A stretch of DNA of 64,000 nucleotides from NCBI GenBank assembly GCA_902590705.1, contig CACIXU010000006.1, forward strand, positions 38,376 through 102,375, given 5' to 3'. Positions 17,425 to 26,442 of this stretch are shown one piece after another. Position 1 is the first letter of the stretch. Every line of letters starts with the position of its first letter. Below the pieces are notes generated by a model, which ran no database searches, had not been told where the DNA came from, and saw only the letters and a list, made by a program, of their open reading frames with translations. This DNA is from an uncultured Bacteroidota bacterium. Lineage in GTDB: Bacteria > Bacteroidota > Bacteroidia > Flavobacteriales > Flavobacteriaceae. A program made the position numbers and the translations under genes.

Positions 17425-19005
17425 CTAAATAACAGTAATAATTATAGGGTTAACGCTTTTAATAGCTAGTTTAGGATTTGAGGGTGCCCTTACCTTTATG
17501 TTCTCAATGGTTAATTTCCCACCAGATCTAACCCTGCTAATTAAACCTCTTGCATCATTATTAAATTTATTACCTGTAACTTCTATAGCTGGAAGCCCAG
17601 GAGCAGATAATGTGTAGCCTAAAACAGAAAGAGGTAGGTCAAAATCAAAATCTTTAAATATAGCGACAACGGTTTGCTTTCCAATTGCACCTTTTGGAAG
17701 AGATATAGAACCTGTCTTCCCTGCTATTTGACAGGTTGGGTTAGGAAGACCTTTTACTCTAAATTTACTCTGACTAGAAACAACCTGGCCGTCAGGAAGT
17801 GTACCAGAGGCTCTAATAATTACCTCTCTTCCTCCACCTGATGGTATCAAAATATACTTACTTCCCCTTGTCCTCTTTAATCCTCTAGCAGAGGCTCTAA
17901 CCTTATTATCCGGTATACCAGGTATTGATATTGTTAATGGATTTTCCACTCCAATGTAAACGACATTCATTTTGTCAGCGGAAATTACAGCAGAGTTAGG
18001 TTTAGATATGACTGGGAAAGACTGATCGACTGGAATCCTTGACTCAACTCCTTCATTTAAAAAAATCAAATCACCTTTAATTATGTGATCACCAGGGTTT
18101 CCTGTTCTAATTTTTAACTTTATACCACCATCAATTAATTCATAATCTTCCTCAGTAAGTTTTCGACCATCTAATTCAAGCTCAACACCGTTTGGCTTTT
18201 GTGCTCCACCTTTTCTTCCGAGAATTACACTCCCATCAAAAGTTTCTCCTTGATAATAAGCCCCTTTTTCAGTTTTTAACAAACTTATATAGTTTGATTC
18301 ATTGACACTTGAGGACATTTTTAGTTCTTTTCCCATTAAAGTAGCAAATACATCGTGTTCAGTTTGTCGAATATCGTTCTGCATTAACGAAAATTTAGCA
18401 AGAGAGGATATCAAAGGCATTCCTTGATAATTACTGAAAAACCAATCCTCATCCATTCCATCACTATTCACAATATTGCCATTCTCGTCTCCTGTGAAGA
18501 AACGATTTTCGACCATTTCTATATATTCAGGATACTGACTTCCAAAAACTTGAATTACATGCATTTTGTATGTATTAATCATATCTAGGAATTCCTCTTT
18601 GGCCTCAGTTGAACCTTCTTTGAAAAATAGCATATCAAGGGTTTCACCCTTATCCATTTGGGCGTATTCCTTTAACTCTGGATCCTTCTCTCTTTGTTTT
18701 TCAGTAATCTGGTTCATTATCTCAGATATCCTATCATAAAATGCATCTGATTCCTCTTTAATTTCAGTTGCAGTTCTAAGATGTCCTATCCACTTACCTC
18801 CTTTTTCCTCTGCATTAACTTTAATATTTTCATATATATTGTTATTGCTTTCATCAACCCTAGTGTTAGCATCGGAAATCTTTACAAACATTTGACCAAA
18901 TCCATCTAATACCTCTTTACTTACATTCAAAGCAAGCATGGTTATAAATACCAGATACATTAAACTAATAAGTTTCTGTCTGGGTGTTTCTTTAGCTCCA
19001 GCCAT
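17425..19005 (-). CDS. gldM: Type IX secretion motor protein GldM
   Basis: GldM (PorM) forms, with GldL, the proton-driven rotary motor that powers T9SS and gliding; it has one N-terminal membrane helix and a long dimeric periplasmic shaft. The 526-residue protein begins MAGAKETPRQKLISLMYLVFITMLALNVSKEVLDGF, which holds the single transmembrane helix, followed by a helical domain (about 35-220) and several Ig-like beta domains (about 225-526) containing NVVYIGVENPLTISIPG. Length and architecture are those of characterised GldM. It starts ten bases after gldL, so the pair is co-translated. Confidence 0.96.
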   Translation of the reverse strand: MAGAKETPRQKLISLMYLVFITMLALNVSKEVLDGFGQMFVKISDANTRVDESNNNIYENIKVNAEEKGGKWIGHLRTATEIKEESDAFYDRISEIMNQITEKQREKDPELKEYAQMDKGETLDMLFFKEGSTEAKEEFLDMINTYKMHVIQVFGSQYPEYIEMVENRFFTGDENGNIVNSDGMDEDWFFSNYQGMPLISSLAKFSLMQNDIRQTEHDVFATLMGKELKMSSSVNESNYISLLKTEKGAYYQGETFDGSVILGRKGGAQKPNGVELELDGRKLTEEDYELIDGGIKLKIRTGNPGDHIIKGDLIFLNEGVESRIPVDQSFPVISKPNSAVISADKMNVVYIGVENPLTISIPGIPDNKVRASARGLKRTRGSKYILIPSGGGREVIIRASGTLPDGQVVSSQSKFRVKGLPNPTCQIAGKTGSISLPKGAIGKQTVVAIFKDFDFDLPLSVLGYTLSAPGLPAIEVTGNKFNNDARGLISRVRSGGKLTIENIKVRAPSNPKLAIKSVNPIIITVI

Positions 19006-19015
19006 TAGTATTTAA

Positions 19016-19660
19016 TTAATTTTTATTCATTGCGTTTAGCATTCCATCATATACCTGATTCAAAGAGGCTAGATTAGATGATAATGCTTCCATTTGTACT
19101 CTTAATTTCTCAGCGTTATCTGCTACTTGCTGATTAAATTGCGAGTTATTACCAGCAGATTGTACCTGTTCCGAATATACGCCATTAAGTTGCTTCAATT
19201 TTTGAGAAGCAGCAATTAATTGTTCTGAGTAATCCTGGGAAGAGGAAGCAGCATCAGCAGCAGGCGATAGAGCCTCAGCTGAGGATTCAAGTTTCTTTAT
19301 ACTTTGAGTTAATTTATTCACAAGTGCGACATCCAATTTAGCTTCTTGTAAAATATCATCGATTTTAGCAGAAAGACCTTTCTCTCCTCCAGATGATGCA
19401 GAAGAGGATTGCCCTTTAATTTTTTTGGCGAAATCTTCGTGTTCTTCTTTAATTTCTCCAGTGCTTAGTGCAGAAACAGTAAAGATTAGGGCTTCTGTTC
19501 CAAGGCCCAAACCAAGAACAAGTCCACCTGTTATGGGGCCTATTTCTAAGTGTAGAATTTTAAAAAGGGCTCCAATAATTACAACGGCTCCACCTAAACC
19601 GAAAAGCATATGCATCATTACTTTTCCTCTTAATCTCTTTTTTAAAGCTTTATCATCCAT
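19016..19660 (-). CDS. gldL: Type IX secretion motor protein GldL
   Basis: GldL (PorL) is the inner-membrane pentameric stator partner of GldM. The 214-residue protein has two membrane helices: one at about residues 14-30, and a second glycine-rich one at about 40-65. A conserved Glu follows the first helix (HLEIGPITGG, around residue 35), in the region implicated in proton flow. The rest is a cytoplasmic helical tail (about 75-214), rich in Ser, Ala and Gln and predicted to be coiled coil. It lies between gldK and gldM in the conserved order, 36 bases after the gldK stop. Confidence 0.95.
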   Translation of the reverse strand: MDDKALKKRLRGKVMMHMLFGLGGAVVIIGALFKILHLEIGPITGGLVLGLGLGTEALIFTVSALSTGEIKEEHEDFAKKIKGQSSSASSGGEKGLSAKIDDILQEAKLDVALVNKLTQSIKKLESSAEALSPAADAASSSQDYSEQLIAASQKLKQLNGVYSEQVQSAGNNSQFNQQVADNAEKLRVQMEALSSNLASLNQVYDGMLNAMNKN

Positions 19661-19696
19661 TTTTAAAGTTTTTTATGTTTATCTAAAAATATTAAA

Positions 19697-21082
19697 TTAT
19701 TTTATTTTCACCTTGCTTGTGCCTAAATAATCTTGAACAGTCCTGAATCCAATATAACTTCTTGATGTATCCGCATACTCGTAGTCCCTTGAACTGACTC
19801 TTAAAAAGTATGCAACATCTTTCCAAGAACCTCCTCTTACCACCTTACGAAATTCACTTTTCATAGACATATTCGGGTTTAGAGATGCCACATATTCGTA
19901 AGCACCTGATTCATACGAGGAACTCGTCCACTCGGCAACATTTCCAGCCATATTGTATAAATTGAAATCATTTGGCAAATAAGATTTTGCTTCAACAGTA
20001 TAAACAGCCTGGTCAGCAGCATAATCACCCCTTAAAGGCTTAAAATTGGCAAGAAAACATGCTCTATCATTTAAAAGATAGGGACCTCCCCAAGGATAAG
20101 TTCCTGAGGGTATTCCACCTCTAGCTGCATATTCCCATTCCGCCTCACTAGGCAACCTAAAGTTATTTACAAGTGGCTTTTTCTTGGACTTCTGATAGCT
20201 ATTCTTAAAATGAGTTCTCCAATTACAAAATGCTACAGCTTGGTCCCAAGAAATCCCAACTACAGGATAATCTTGAAATGCTGGATGAGAAAAATACTCG
20301 TTATGCATTGGTTCGTTATAAGAATAAATAAAGTCCTTTATCCAAACAGTGGTATCAGGATAAATTTGAACTTCTTCTTGTTTGATATATGGTTTTCTAT
20401 CAATAAATTTTTGTCTTGTTCTTTTTGACTCAGCAGCAGCTGCCTCAGCATCAAACCAAGTGTATTTGTAAATAAGCTTAGTAACGTCAATTTTCATCTC
20501 ACCATTATACCATAATTCAGGGGGTAAATATAAAGAATCGAGTACCTCAGAATAGGCTTGATCTGGGTAGTCTTCGGTATCCCAATATAGGTCATTATCC
20601 CAGTTTAGTGGTCTACCAGCATACAGATCCTCACTTAAATCGTAATAATTTGTACGCATATATTTTTGAAATTCACTTAATTTAGAGGTATCTGCGTCTT
20701 TAAAGGAAAATTCTCCTATACCATCTCTATTTTCCTCACCAAGCTCTAGTTCATCAGCTTTTCTAGCTAACATCGCCATGGTAACGGAATCTTTAACCCA
20801 GTAAACGAATTGTCTGTATTCGCCATTTGTGATTTCAGTTTCATCCATGTAGAATGAAGGGACAGTAACAGTTCTTGCAGCAGCATTATTGAGCTGCGCA
20901 ACATCCTCGTCAGATTTACCCATAATAAAAGCACCTCCTTCCACAAGAGTCATTCCATACGGTTTTTCTGGAAACCACTTTTTTTGTTTTACCCCAATAA
21001 GTTCCCCTCTGTTCTTCTTACCTCCACAACTAAAAATTATGATAGGTAGAAAAACAAAAAGAATAAATCTTTTTATGGTCAT
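19697..21082 (-). CDS. gldK: Gliding motility lipoprotein GldK
   Basis: GldK (PorK) is an outer-membrane lipoprotein that forms the T9SS ring with GldN. The start is placed at ATG 21082: MTIKRFILFVFLPIIIFSC is then a lipoprotein signal peptide with Cys19 in the lipobox, whereas the upstream in-frame ATG (21133) would add 17 unlikely residues. The rest is a formylglycine-generating-enzyme (SUMF1) fold: GMTLVEGGAFIMGKSDED, FYMDETEITNGEYRQFVYWV, FRLPSEAEWEYAARGG, YNMAGNVAEWTSSSY and FRKVVRGGSWKD. In GldK this fold is structural, so it should not be taken as the sulfatase-maturing enzyme. It heads the gldKLMN run; the 134-base gap upstream has no exact -7 box, so cotranscription with topA and the arginase-like gene is possible. 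Confidence 0.95.
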   Translation of the reverse strand: MTIKRFILFVFLPIIIFSCGGKKNRGELIGVKQKKWFPEKPYGMTLVEGGAFIMGKSDEDVAQLNNAAARTVTVPSFYMDETEITNGEYRQFVYWVKDSVTMAMLARKADELELGEENRDGIGEFSFKDADTSKLSEFQKYMRTNYYDLSEDLYAGRPLNWDNDLYWDTEDYPDQAYSEVLDSLYLPPELWYNGEMKIDVTKLIYKYTWFDAEAAAAESKRTRQKFIDRKPYIKQEEVQIYPDTTVWIKDFIYSYNEPMHNEYFSHPAFQDYPVVGISWDQAVAFCNWRTHFKNSYQKSKKKPLVNNFRLPSEAEWEYAARGGIPSGTYPWGGPYLLNDRACFLANFKPLRGDYAADQAVYTVEAKSYLPNDFNLYNMAGNVAEWTSSSYESGAYEYVASLNPNMSMKSEFRKVVRGGSWKDVAYFLRVSSRDYEYADTSRSYIGFRTVQDYLGTSKVKIK

Positions 21083-21216
21083 TGACGAGTATTTAAACCC
21101 ATTAAATATTTGTAAAACTAAATATTTTTTCACTATAATACAGTTTCTCTATAAAAAAGAACACCTTTCATTAGTAAATCGCCGTAAAAATAGGGAAATA
21201 ATTACCTAAATAATTT

Positions 21217-22362
21217 TTAACACCTTTTTATTGCTTTCCACCACATATCGGGTATTTTATCATTGCAAGCATCCAAATAATCTTGATGCGTGCATGGTAA
21301 TAACGTCGTTGTTTTATTTTTATTATTTAAATATGAATGATTTGTTACTTCTAACCACCAGCGATTACTTTTTTCACTTTGAAAAAAAATCATTTCCATA
21401 TCAGATAATGTCACAGTATATTTGGTAAATCCTTTACTAGTAAGTACCGGATATTCATCAAACCTACAACTATACCCCTCAATGAAATACCAAATAATTT
21501 GAGCCAACAATTGGTTGAAAACATTTGAGTTGGGTAGTTCAAAAACACCGAAAATATCTAGTCTGTCACTAATTCCTGCATACCTTGCAAGAGCACATAT
21601 TGTTCTGGCATCTATTCCATTAGGGTTACCTGAAGGAAGATTTGTAGCCTGCCAACTAAGAGATTTCATATCAAATCCAATAATATTAGCATTTCTTAAG
21701 TATGGTTCAGCGATAGTAACATCATTTAAAATATTCCCAAGTCTTAAGGCATCAAAATGAAGTTTATCAATTAAATCTAATTCTTCTTGGGCTATAAAAT
21801 AACTTTGGTATCCTAGGTTAGTGAAACTTAATAAGAAATTAGGCTGATCCAAGATTATTCTACTCATATATGATCGACCCGAAATCAATTCCTCCTCTTG
21901 AGAAAAATCAAACTGATTGTCGACTGAAACAATATTTACTAATTGTTTTGTTTTCTGGTAAGATTGGTACATGGGAAAGATTAGGTCATGGCTGCCTCCA
22001 ATTACTATTGGTAGTATATTAAGTTGACGTAAATACAAGCAAATTTCACTCAAGGCAAAATAAGTGTCCTCCGCAGTAGCTCCATTTGGGAGGTCGCCTA
22101 AATCACAAATACTAAAATTCCAATTACCCGGAAAAAGTTTGTAAAAAGACTTACGAAAATCTAAAGTTTCATAAGTGGCAGTAGGAAAAAATGTGTTTCT
22201 AATTTCAGAAACACCTATTATGGCAATTGAACACCCCTTTAAGTCTGGAATTCCGTTTTGTTCTGTGAAAATATCAATGTTTTTCCCTATTACTTGATTA
22301 GGTTGAATCAAAAGTGAGGAAATAGCCTCCTCTGAGACGGGAACTAGAGACTCAAGGCTCAT
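21217..22362 (-). CDS. Arginase-fold protein with degenerate metal site
   Basis: A 381-residue protein recognisable as the ureohydrolase (arginase/agmatinase/formimidoylglutamase) fold. The strand with GGSHD (residues 122-126) keeps the His ligand. The next ligand set is VDNQFDF: Asp148 and Asp152 remain but the usual His is Gln150. The third set is GFDMKSL: Asp231 remains but the second Asp is Lys233. Two of six manganese ligands are therefore lost, so catalysis is doubtful; such genes are usually annotated as formimidoylglutamase. Its ATG overlaps the topA stop by four bases (ATGA), and it lies directly upstream of gldK. A scaffold or regulatory role linked to T9SS is possible but unproven. 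Confidence 0.75.
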   Translation of the reverse strand: MSLESLVPVSEEAISSLLIQPNQVIGKNIDIFTEQNGIPDLKGCSIAIIGVSEIRNTFFPTATYETLDFRKSFYKLFPGNWNFSICDLGDLPNGATAEDTYFALSEICLYLRQLNILPIVIGGSHDLIFPMYQSYQKTKQLVNIVSVDNQFDFSQEEELISGRSYMSRIILDQPNFLLSFTNLGYQSYFIAQEELDLIDKLHFDALRLGNILNDVTIAEPYLRNANIIGFDMKSLSWQATNLPSGNPNGIDARTICALARYAGISDRLDIFGVFELPNSNVFNQLLAQIIWYFIEGYSCRFDEYPVLTSKGFTKYTVTLSDMEMIFFQSEKSNRWWLEVTNHSYLNNKNKTTTLLPCTHQDYLDACNDKIPDMWWKAIKRC

Positions 22363-24821
22363 TTTTTCTTTTTAGAGGTTTTGGGACTCAGGTATTTTAT
22401 AGCCACTTCCAATGTTATTTTAGTTGGATCTATATCCTTTCCTAATTCGACTTTTTTCTTACCCTTTATAATGTTGGACCTACCCCATCTTGCCTTTTCA
22501 ATTCTAATTTCCTCATTTGGCCATTCTTGAATTAATTTTTCTTTTTCCTTCTGAATTTTGTCTTTGATAAGACTCTCTATATCTTGTTCAGAAAGGTCAT
22601 CAAAATTATATTTTTTGTTAACATTGATGAACATTCCACTCCATTTGATAAAAGGTCCAAATCTCCCTTTTCCTTTGGTAACTGGAAGATTTTCATAAGT
22701 ATAAATTGGAGCTTCTGCTTCTTGTTTTTCATTTATTAATAGTATTGCTCTGTCAATATTGATTGACATCGGATCTTCGTCTGACGGTAATGAGACAAAC
22801 ATAGTATTAAATTTAATGTAAGGTCCATATCTTCCATTATTTACAATTACTTCTTGACCATCATAAATCCCCAAATTCCTAGGTAGCTTGAATAACTCAA
22901 GAGCATCTCCTAATTCAAGTGTCTCCAATTGTTGACCAGGTGATAGGCTTACAAAAATTGGCTTTTCCTCATCCTCGGCTTCTCCAATTTGAGCGATTGG
23001 TCCAAATCGACCCAATCTAACTTTTACTACTCTTCCTGATTTTGGATCGTTTCCTAAAATTCTTTCACCGGACTCTCTAGACGCATTTTCATTGACATGA
23101 CTAACTGTTTTGTGGAAATTGTCATAGAAACCTTTAATCATTTTTGTCCAATCTTCAGAACCCTGCGCAATTTGATCAAAACTCTGCTCAACTTTTGCAG
23201 TAAAGCTGTAATCGAGAATATTTTTAAAATTAGAAACTAAAAAATCATTTACAATGGATCCTATATCAGTTGGTATTAACTTCCCCTTATTTGCTCCAAC
23301 CTTCTCATTAAGAATCTGGGATTTAATTTTATTATTTGATAATTCCAATTGGATATATTTTCTTGATTCACCTTCAGAAATTCCTTTTTCGATATACTTT
23401 CGGTTTTGAATCGTGGATATGGTAGGAGCGTATGTTGAAGGTCGACCTATACCTAGTTCTTCTAATTTTTTTACTAGTGAAGCCTCCGTGAACCGATAAG
23501 GAGGACGGCTAAATCTTTGATTTGCCGTCATAAACTTAAGACTTAATACCTCACCTTTTTCTACTTTCGGAAGTAAATCATTTTGTTCATCACTTTGGTT
23601 ATCAACCCCTTCAAGATATACTTTAAGGAATCCATCAAAAGTAATGACCTCACCTTTAGCAACGAATTGATCTGAGTGAGTAGATGCTGAAATTTTAAGT
23701 TGAGTACGCTCCAACTTAGCATCACTCATTTGGGAGGCAATGGATCTTTTCCAAATTAGTTCATATAATCGAGACTGATCATAATCAACATTTTCTAATC
23801 TAGTTCTGCTAAAATCAGTAGGTCTTACAGCTTCATGGGCCTCTTGGGCTACTTTATTTTTATTTTTGTATTGACGTTGTTTTACATATTTTTCACCGTA
23901 GAGATTTTCAATTTGCTTCAAAGCGCTAATTTTAGCCTCTTTGGATAAGTTTACACTGTCAGTCCTCATGTATGTAATTAACCCAGCCTCGTAGAGTCTC
24001 TGGGCAAGATTCATAGTTTTACTAACAGAAAAATATAATTTTCTTGATGCTTCTTGTTGAAGTGTTGATGTTGTGAATGGAGCAGTGGGACTTTTAGATG
24101 CAGGGTTTTTTTCTATTGAATCTACAAAGAAATCGGCAGATATATTTTTTTCTAAGAATTTTTGGGTAAGCTCCTCAGATTCAAAATTTTTAGGCAAAAG
24201 TGAATTTATTGGCTTATTAGCTTTGTTTAAAAATAAGGCTTGGGTTTTAAATGACTCTTTGGGAATGAAATTATTAATTTCTCTCTCTCTTTCAACAATT
24301 AATCTTACAGATACAGACTGTACCCTTCCTGCAGATAAACCCCCCTTAACTTTTCTCCATAATACTGGAGATAATTCATAACCCACCAATCGATCCAGAA
24401 CTCTTCTAGCTTGCTGTGCATTGACTAGATCATAATTGATGTTTCTAGGGTTTTCAATAGCATCCAATATAGCTGTCTTGGTAATCTCATTAAAAACTAT
24501 TCTTTTAGTATTGTCAGCTTTTAGTTCTAAGGTATTTAAAAGATGCCAAGCAATAGCTTCTCCCTCGCGGTCTTCATCACTGGCTAGCCAAACTGTATTC
24601 ATTTTTTTTGCTAATGATTTTAATTCACTAACTACTTTCTTCTTGTCGGAGGAAACAATGTATTTAGGAGAGAAATCTCCTTCTACATTTACTCCTAACT
24701 CATTGGAGGGAAGATCTGCGATATGACCAAAACTTGATGCAACTTTAAAATCTTGACCTAGAAACTTTTCTATGGTTTTGGCTTTTGCCGGAGACTCTAC
24801 AATTACTAAATTTCTTGCCAT
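22359..24821 (-). CDS. topA: DNA topoisomerase I (type IA)
   Basis: Relaxes negative supercoils. The 820-residue protein has the TOPRIM opening VIVESPAKAKTI with Glu9, the acidic triad in LASDEDREGEAIAW, a GRVQSVSVRLI motif and the catalytic Tyr284 in LITYMRTDS. The C-terminal part lacks four-cysteine zinc fingers and instead has repeated glycine-aromatic units (for example GRYGPYIKF and KGRFGPFIKW), the form common in Bacteroidota, then a basic tail. A -7 box match lies 64 bases upstream. The stop overlaps the start of the arginase-fold gene by four bases, making topA the probable promoter-proximal gene of a transcript leading toward gldKLMN. Confidence 0.97.
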   Translation of the reverse strand: MARNLVIVESPAKAKTIEKFLGQDFKVASSFGHIADLPSNELGVNVEGDFSPKYIVSSDKKKVVSELKSLAKKMNTVWLASDEDREGEAIAWHLLNTLELKADNTKRIVFNEITKTAILDAIENPRNINYDLVNAQQARRVLDRLVGYELSPVLWRKVKGGLSAGRVQSVSVRLIVEREREINNFIPKESFKTQALFLNKANKPINSLLPKNFESEELTQKFLEKNISADFFVDSIEKNPASKSPTAPFTTSTLQQEASRKLYFSVSKTMNLAQRLYEAGLITYMRTDSVNLSKEAKISALKQIENLYGEKYVKQRQYKNKNKVAQEAHEAVRPTDFSRTRLENVDYDQSRLYELIWKRSIASQMSDAKLERTQLKISASTHSDQFVAKGEVITFDGFLKVYLEGVDNQSDEQNDLLPKVEKGEVLSLKFMTANQRFSRPPYRFTEASLVKKLEELGIGRPSTYAPTISTIQNRKYIEKGISEGESRKYIQLELSNNKIKSQILNEKVGANKGKLIPTDIGSIVNDFLVSNFKNILDYSFTAKVEQSFDQIAQGSEDWTKMIKGFYDNFHKTVSHVNENASRESGERILGNDPKSGRVVKVRLGRFGPIAQIGEAEDEEKPIFVSLSPGQQLETLELGDALELFKLPRNLGIYDGQEVIVNNGRYGPYIKFNTMFVSLPSDEDPMSINIDRAILLINEKQEAEAPIYTYENLPVTKGKGRFGPFIKWSGMFINVNKKYNFDDLSEQDIESLIKDKIQKEKEKLIQEWPNEEIRIEKARWGRSNIIKGKKKVELGKDIDPTKITLEVAIKYLSPKTSKKKK

Positions 24822-24885
24822 AAATTATTTTTTAAAGGATAAAATTATGTAGTTTTTTTTTAAGATCAATTATAATATCGGGATG

Positions 24886-24893
24886 CAAATCTA
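24886..24893 (-). promoter_or_regulatory. Candidate -7 box for the topA transcript
   Basis: The minus strand reads TAGATTTG, an exact TAnnTTTG match, about 64 bases before the topA ATG. The -33 element is weak (TTTA at about 17 bases spacing). The rest of the 210-base gap to the divergent MBL gene (24822-25031) is AT-rich with no other clear element; near matches on the plus strand have three instead of two bases between TA and TTTG. Confidence 0.4.
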
Positions 24894-25031
24894 TAAAAAT
24901 TGAAAAGATGTAAAGTTTTAATTTTTAAGATTTGAAAAAAATTAAGATTTAAGGTTTGTGTAATTGATTATTTTATTTCATTTTTGGAAAAGATTAAGTT
25001 AAAATGATTGTAGGAAATTAGCGTAAAGCTT

Positions 25032-26417
25032 ATGAAAATTGAACAAATTTACACTGGATGCCTATCTCAAGGCACATATTACATTGAAAGTAACGGAGAG
25101 GTTGCTATTATTGATCCTTTAAGAGAAATAGATCCTTATTTAAAGCTTGCCAAAGAAAATAATGCTAAAATTAAATATATATTTGAAACTCATATTCACG
25201 CTGATTTTGTAAGTGGTCATTTAACCCTTTCCAACGCTACAGGAGCACCTATAATTTTTGGGCCTAATACTATAACGTCCTATCCTGTAACAATTGCTGA
25301 GGATGAACAGGTTTTCAAACTTGGTAATTTAACTTTTGTAGCTCTCCACACTCCTGGACACACACTTGAAAGCACCACTTATCTTCTTAAAGATAATCTT
25401 GGTAAAGATCATGCAATTTTCACAGGTGATACACTTTTTGTAGGGGATGTTGGAAGACCAGATCTGGCCCAAAAGCAAAGTGGAAAGACCCAAAGAGACA
25501 TGGCAGGAATGCTATTTGATAGTCTAAGAAAAAAGATAATGCCATTAAGCGATGATGTGATTGTTTATCCAGCTCATGGGGCAGGAAGTGCATGTGGGAA
25601 GAAAATAAGTAAGGAAACCTTCAGCACTCTTGGAAATCAAAAATCAAACAATTATGCCTTAGATAAATCATTAAATAAAGAGGAATTCATTAATGAACTA
25701 ACTGAAGGGCTAGAAAGTCCACCTGCATACTTTCCGATGAATGTTAAAATGAATCAGGAGGGATATAATCATATTGAAAATGTTTTGAGAAAGAATTTAA
25801 ACCCTCTTGATCCCGATGAATTTGAAAAATTAGCTAATCAACCTGGAGTATTAATTTTAGATGTGAGAAATCAAATTCAATTTGCAGAAGAACATATCCC
25901 TGGATCAATATTTATAGGAATTGATGGAGGTTTTGCTCCTTGGGTCGGTGCAATAGTTGGTGACGTAAAACGACCAATTATATTGATAACCCCAAAAGGC
26001 AGAGAAGAAGAAACAATTACCCGTTTGGCAAGAGTAGGTTTTGACAACACATTAGGATTTCTCAAGGGAGGACTAAGTTCATGGAAAGTTAAGGGCAGGA
26101 AAACCGATTCTATTTCTACGATTGAAGCCTCAAAGCTTGGAAAAAAAATTTCTGATCAGACTAAGATAATAGATGTTAGAAAAAACTCGGAATTTAGTAA
26201 TGGTCACCTTAAAAATTCTTTAAATATACCCTTAGATCAGCTTAGTGAAAACTTCGATAAAATTCCATTAGAAGATAATTTTTTCGTTCATTGTGCAGGT
26301 GGGTATAGAAGCATGATAGCGAGCTCTATACTTAAAAGTAGAGGCATTGATTCAATGACTGACATAATAGGTGGATTTTCAGCAATAAAATCCTCAGGTA
26401 TTCCAATTGAAGTCTAA
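25032..26417 (+). CDS. MBL-fold hydrolase with two rhodanese domains (persulfide dioxygenase-like)
   Basis: A 461-residue cytoplasmic protein. Residues 1-230 form a metallo-beta-lactamase domain with the metal motif HIHADFVSGH (His54, His56, Asp58), a later TPGHTLES and FTGDTLFVGDVGRPDL; this is the ETHE1/persulfide-dioxygenase-like group that oxidises glutathione-type persulfides. Two rhodanese domains follow. The first (about 265-355) has TPKGREEE where an active-site CxxGxR loop is expected, so it lacks the catalytic Cys. The second (about 365-461) has HCAGGYRS with Cys421 and looks active. It is 25 bases upstream of a sulfatase gene on the same strand. A role in sulfane-sulfur handling is likely by family; the link with sulfatase action is inference. 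Confidence 0.85.
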   Translation: MKIEQIYTGCLSQGTYYIESNGEVAIIDPLREIDPYLKLAKENNAKIKYIFETHIHADFVSGHLTLSNATGAPIIFGPNTITSYPVTIAEDEQVFKLGNLTFVALHTPGHTLESTTYLLKDNLGKDHAIFTGDTLFVGDVGRPDLAQKQSGKTQRDMAGMLFDSLRKKIMPLSDDVIVYPAHGAGSACGKKISKETFSTLGNQKSNNYALDKSLNKEEFINELTEGLESPPAYFPMNVKMNQEGYNHIENVLRKNLNPLDPDEFEKLANQPGVLILDVRNQIQFAEEHIPGSIFIGIDGGFAPWVGAIVGDVKRPIILITPKGREEETITRLARVGFDNTLGFLKGGLSSWKVKGRKTDSISTIEASKLGKKISDQTKIIDVRKNSEFSNGHLKNSLNIPLDQLSENFDKIPLEDNFFVHCAGGYRSMIASSILKSRGIDSMTDIIGGFSAIKSSGIPIEV

Positions 26418-26442
26418 TCCATTAATTTTTAAACAATAAATC

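Noticed and set aside
19697..21082. GldK as a formylglycine-generating enzyme for the sulfatases
   Set aside because: It has the SUMF1 fold, but its lipoprotein signal and place in gldKLMN identify it as the structural T9SS ring protein.
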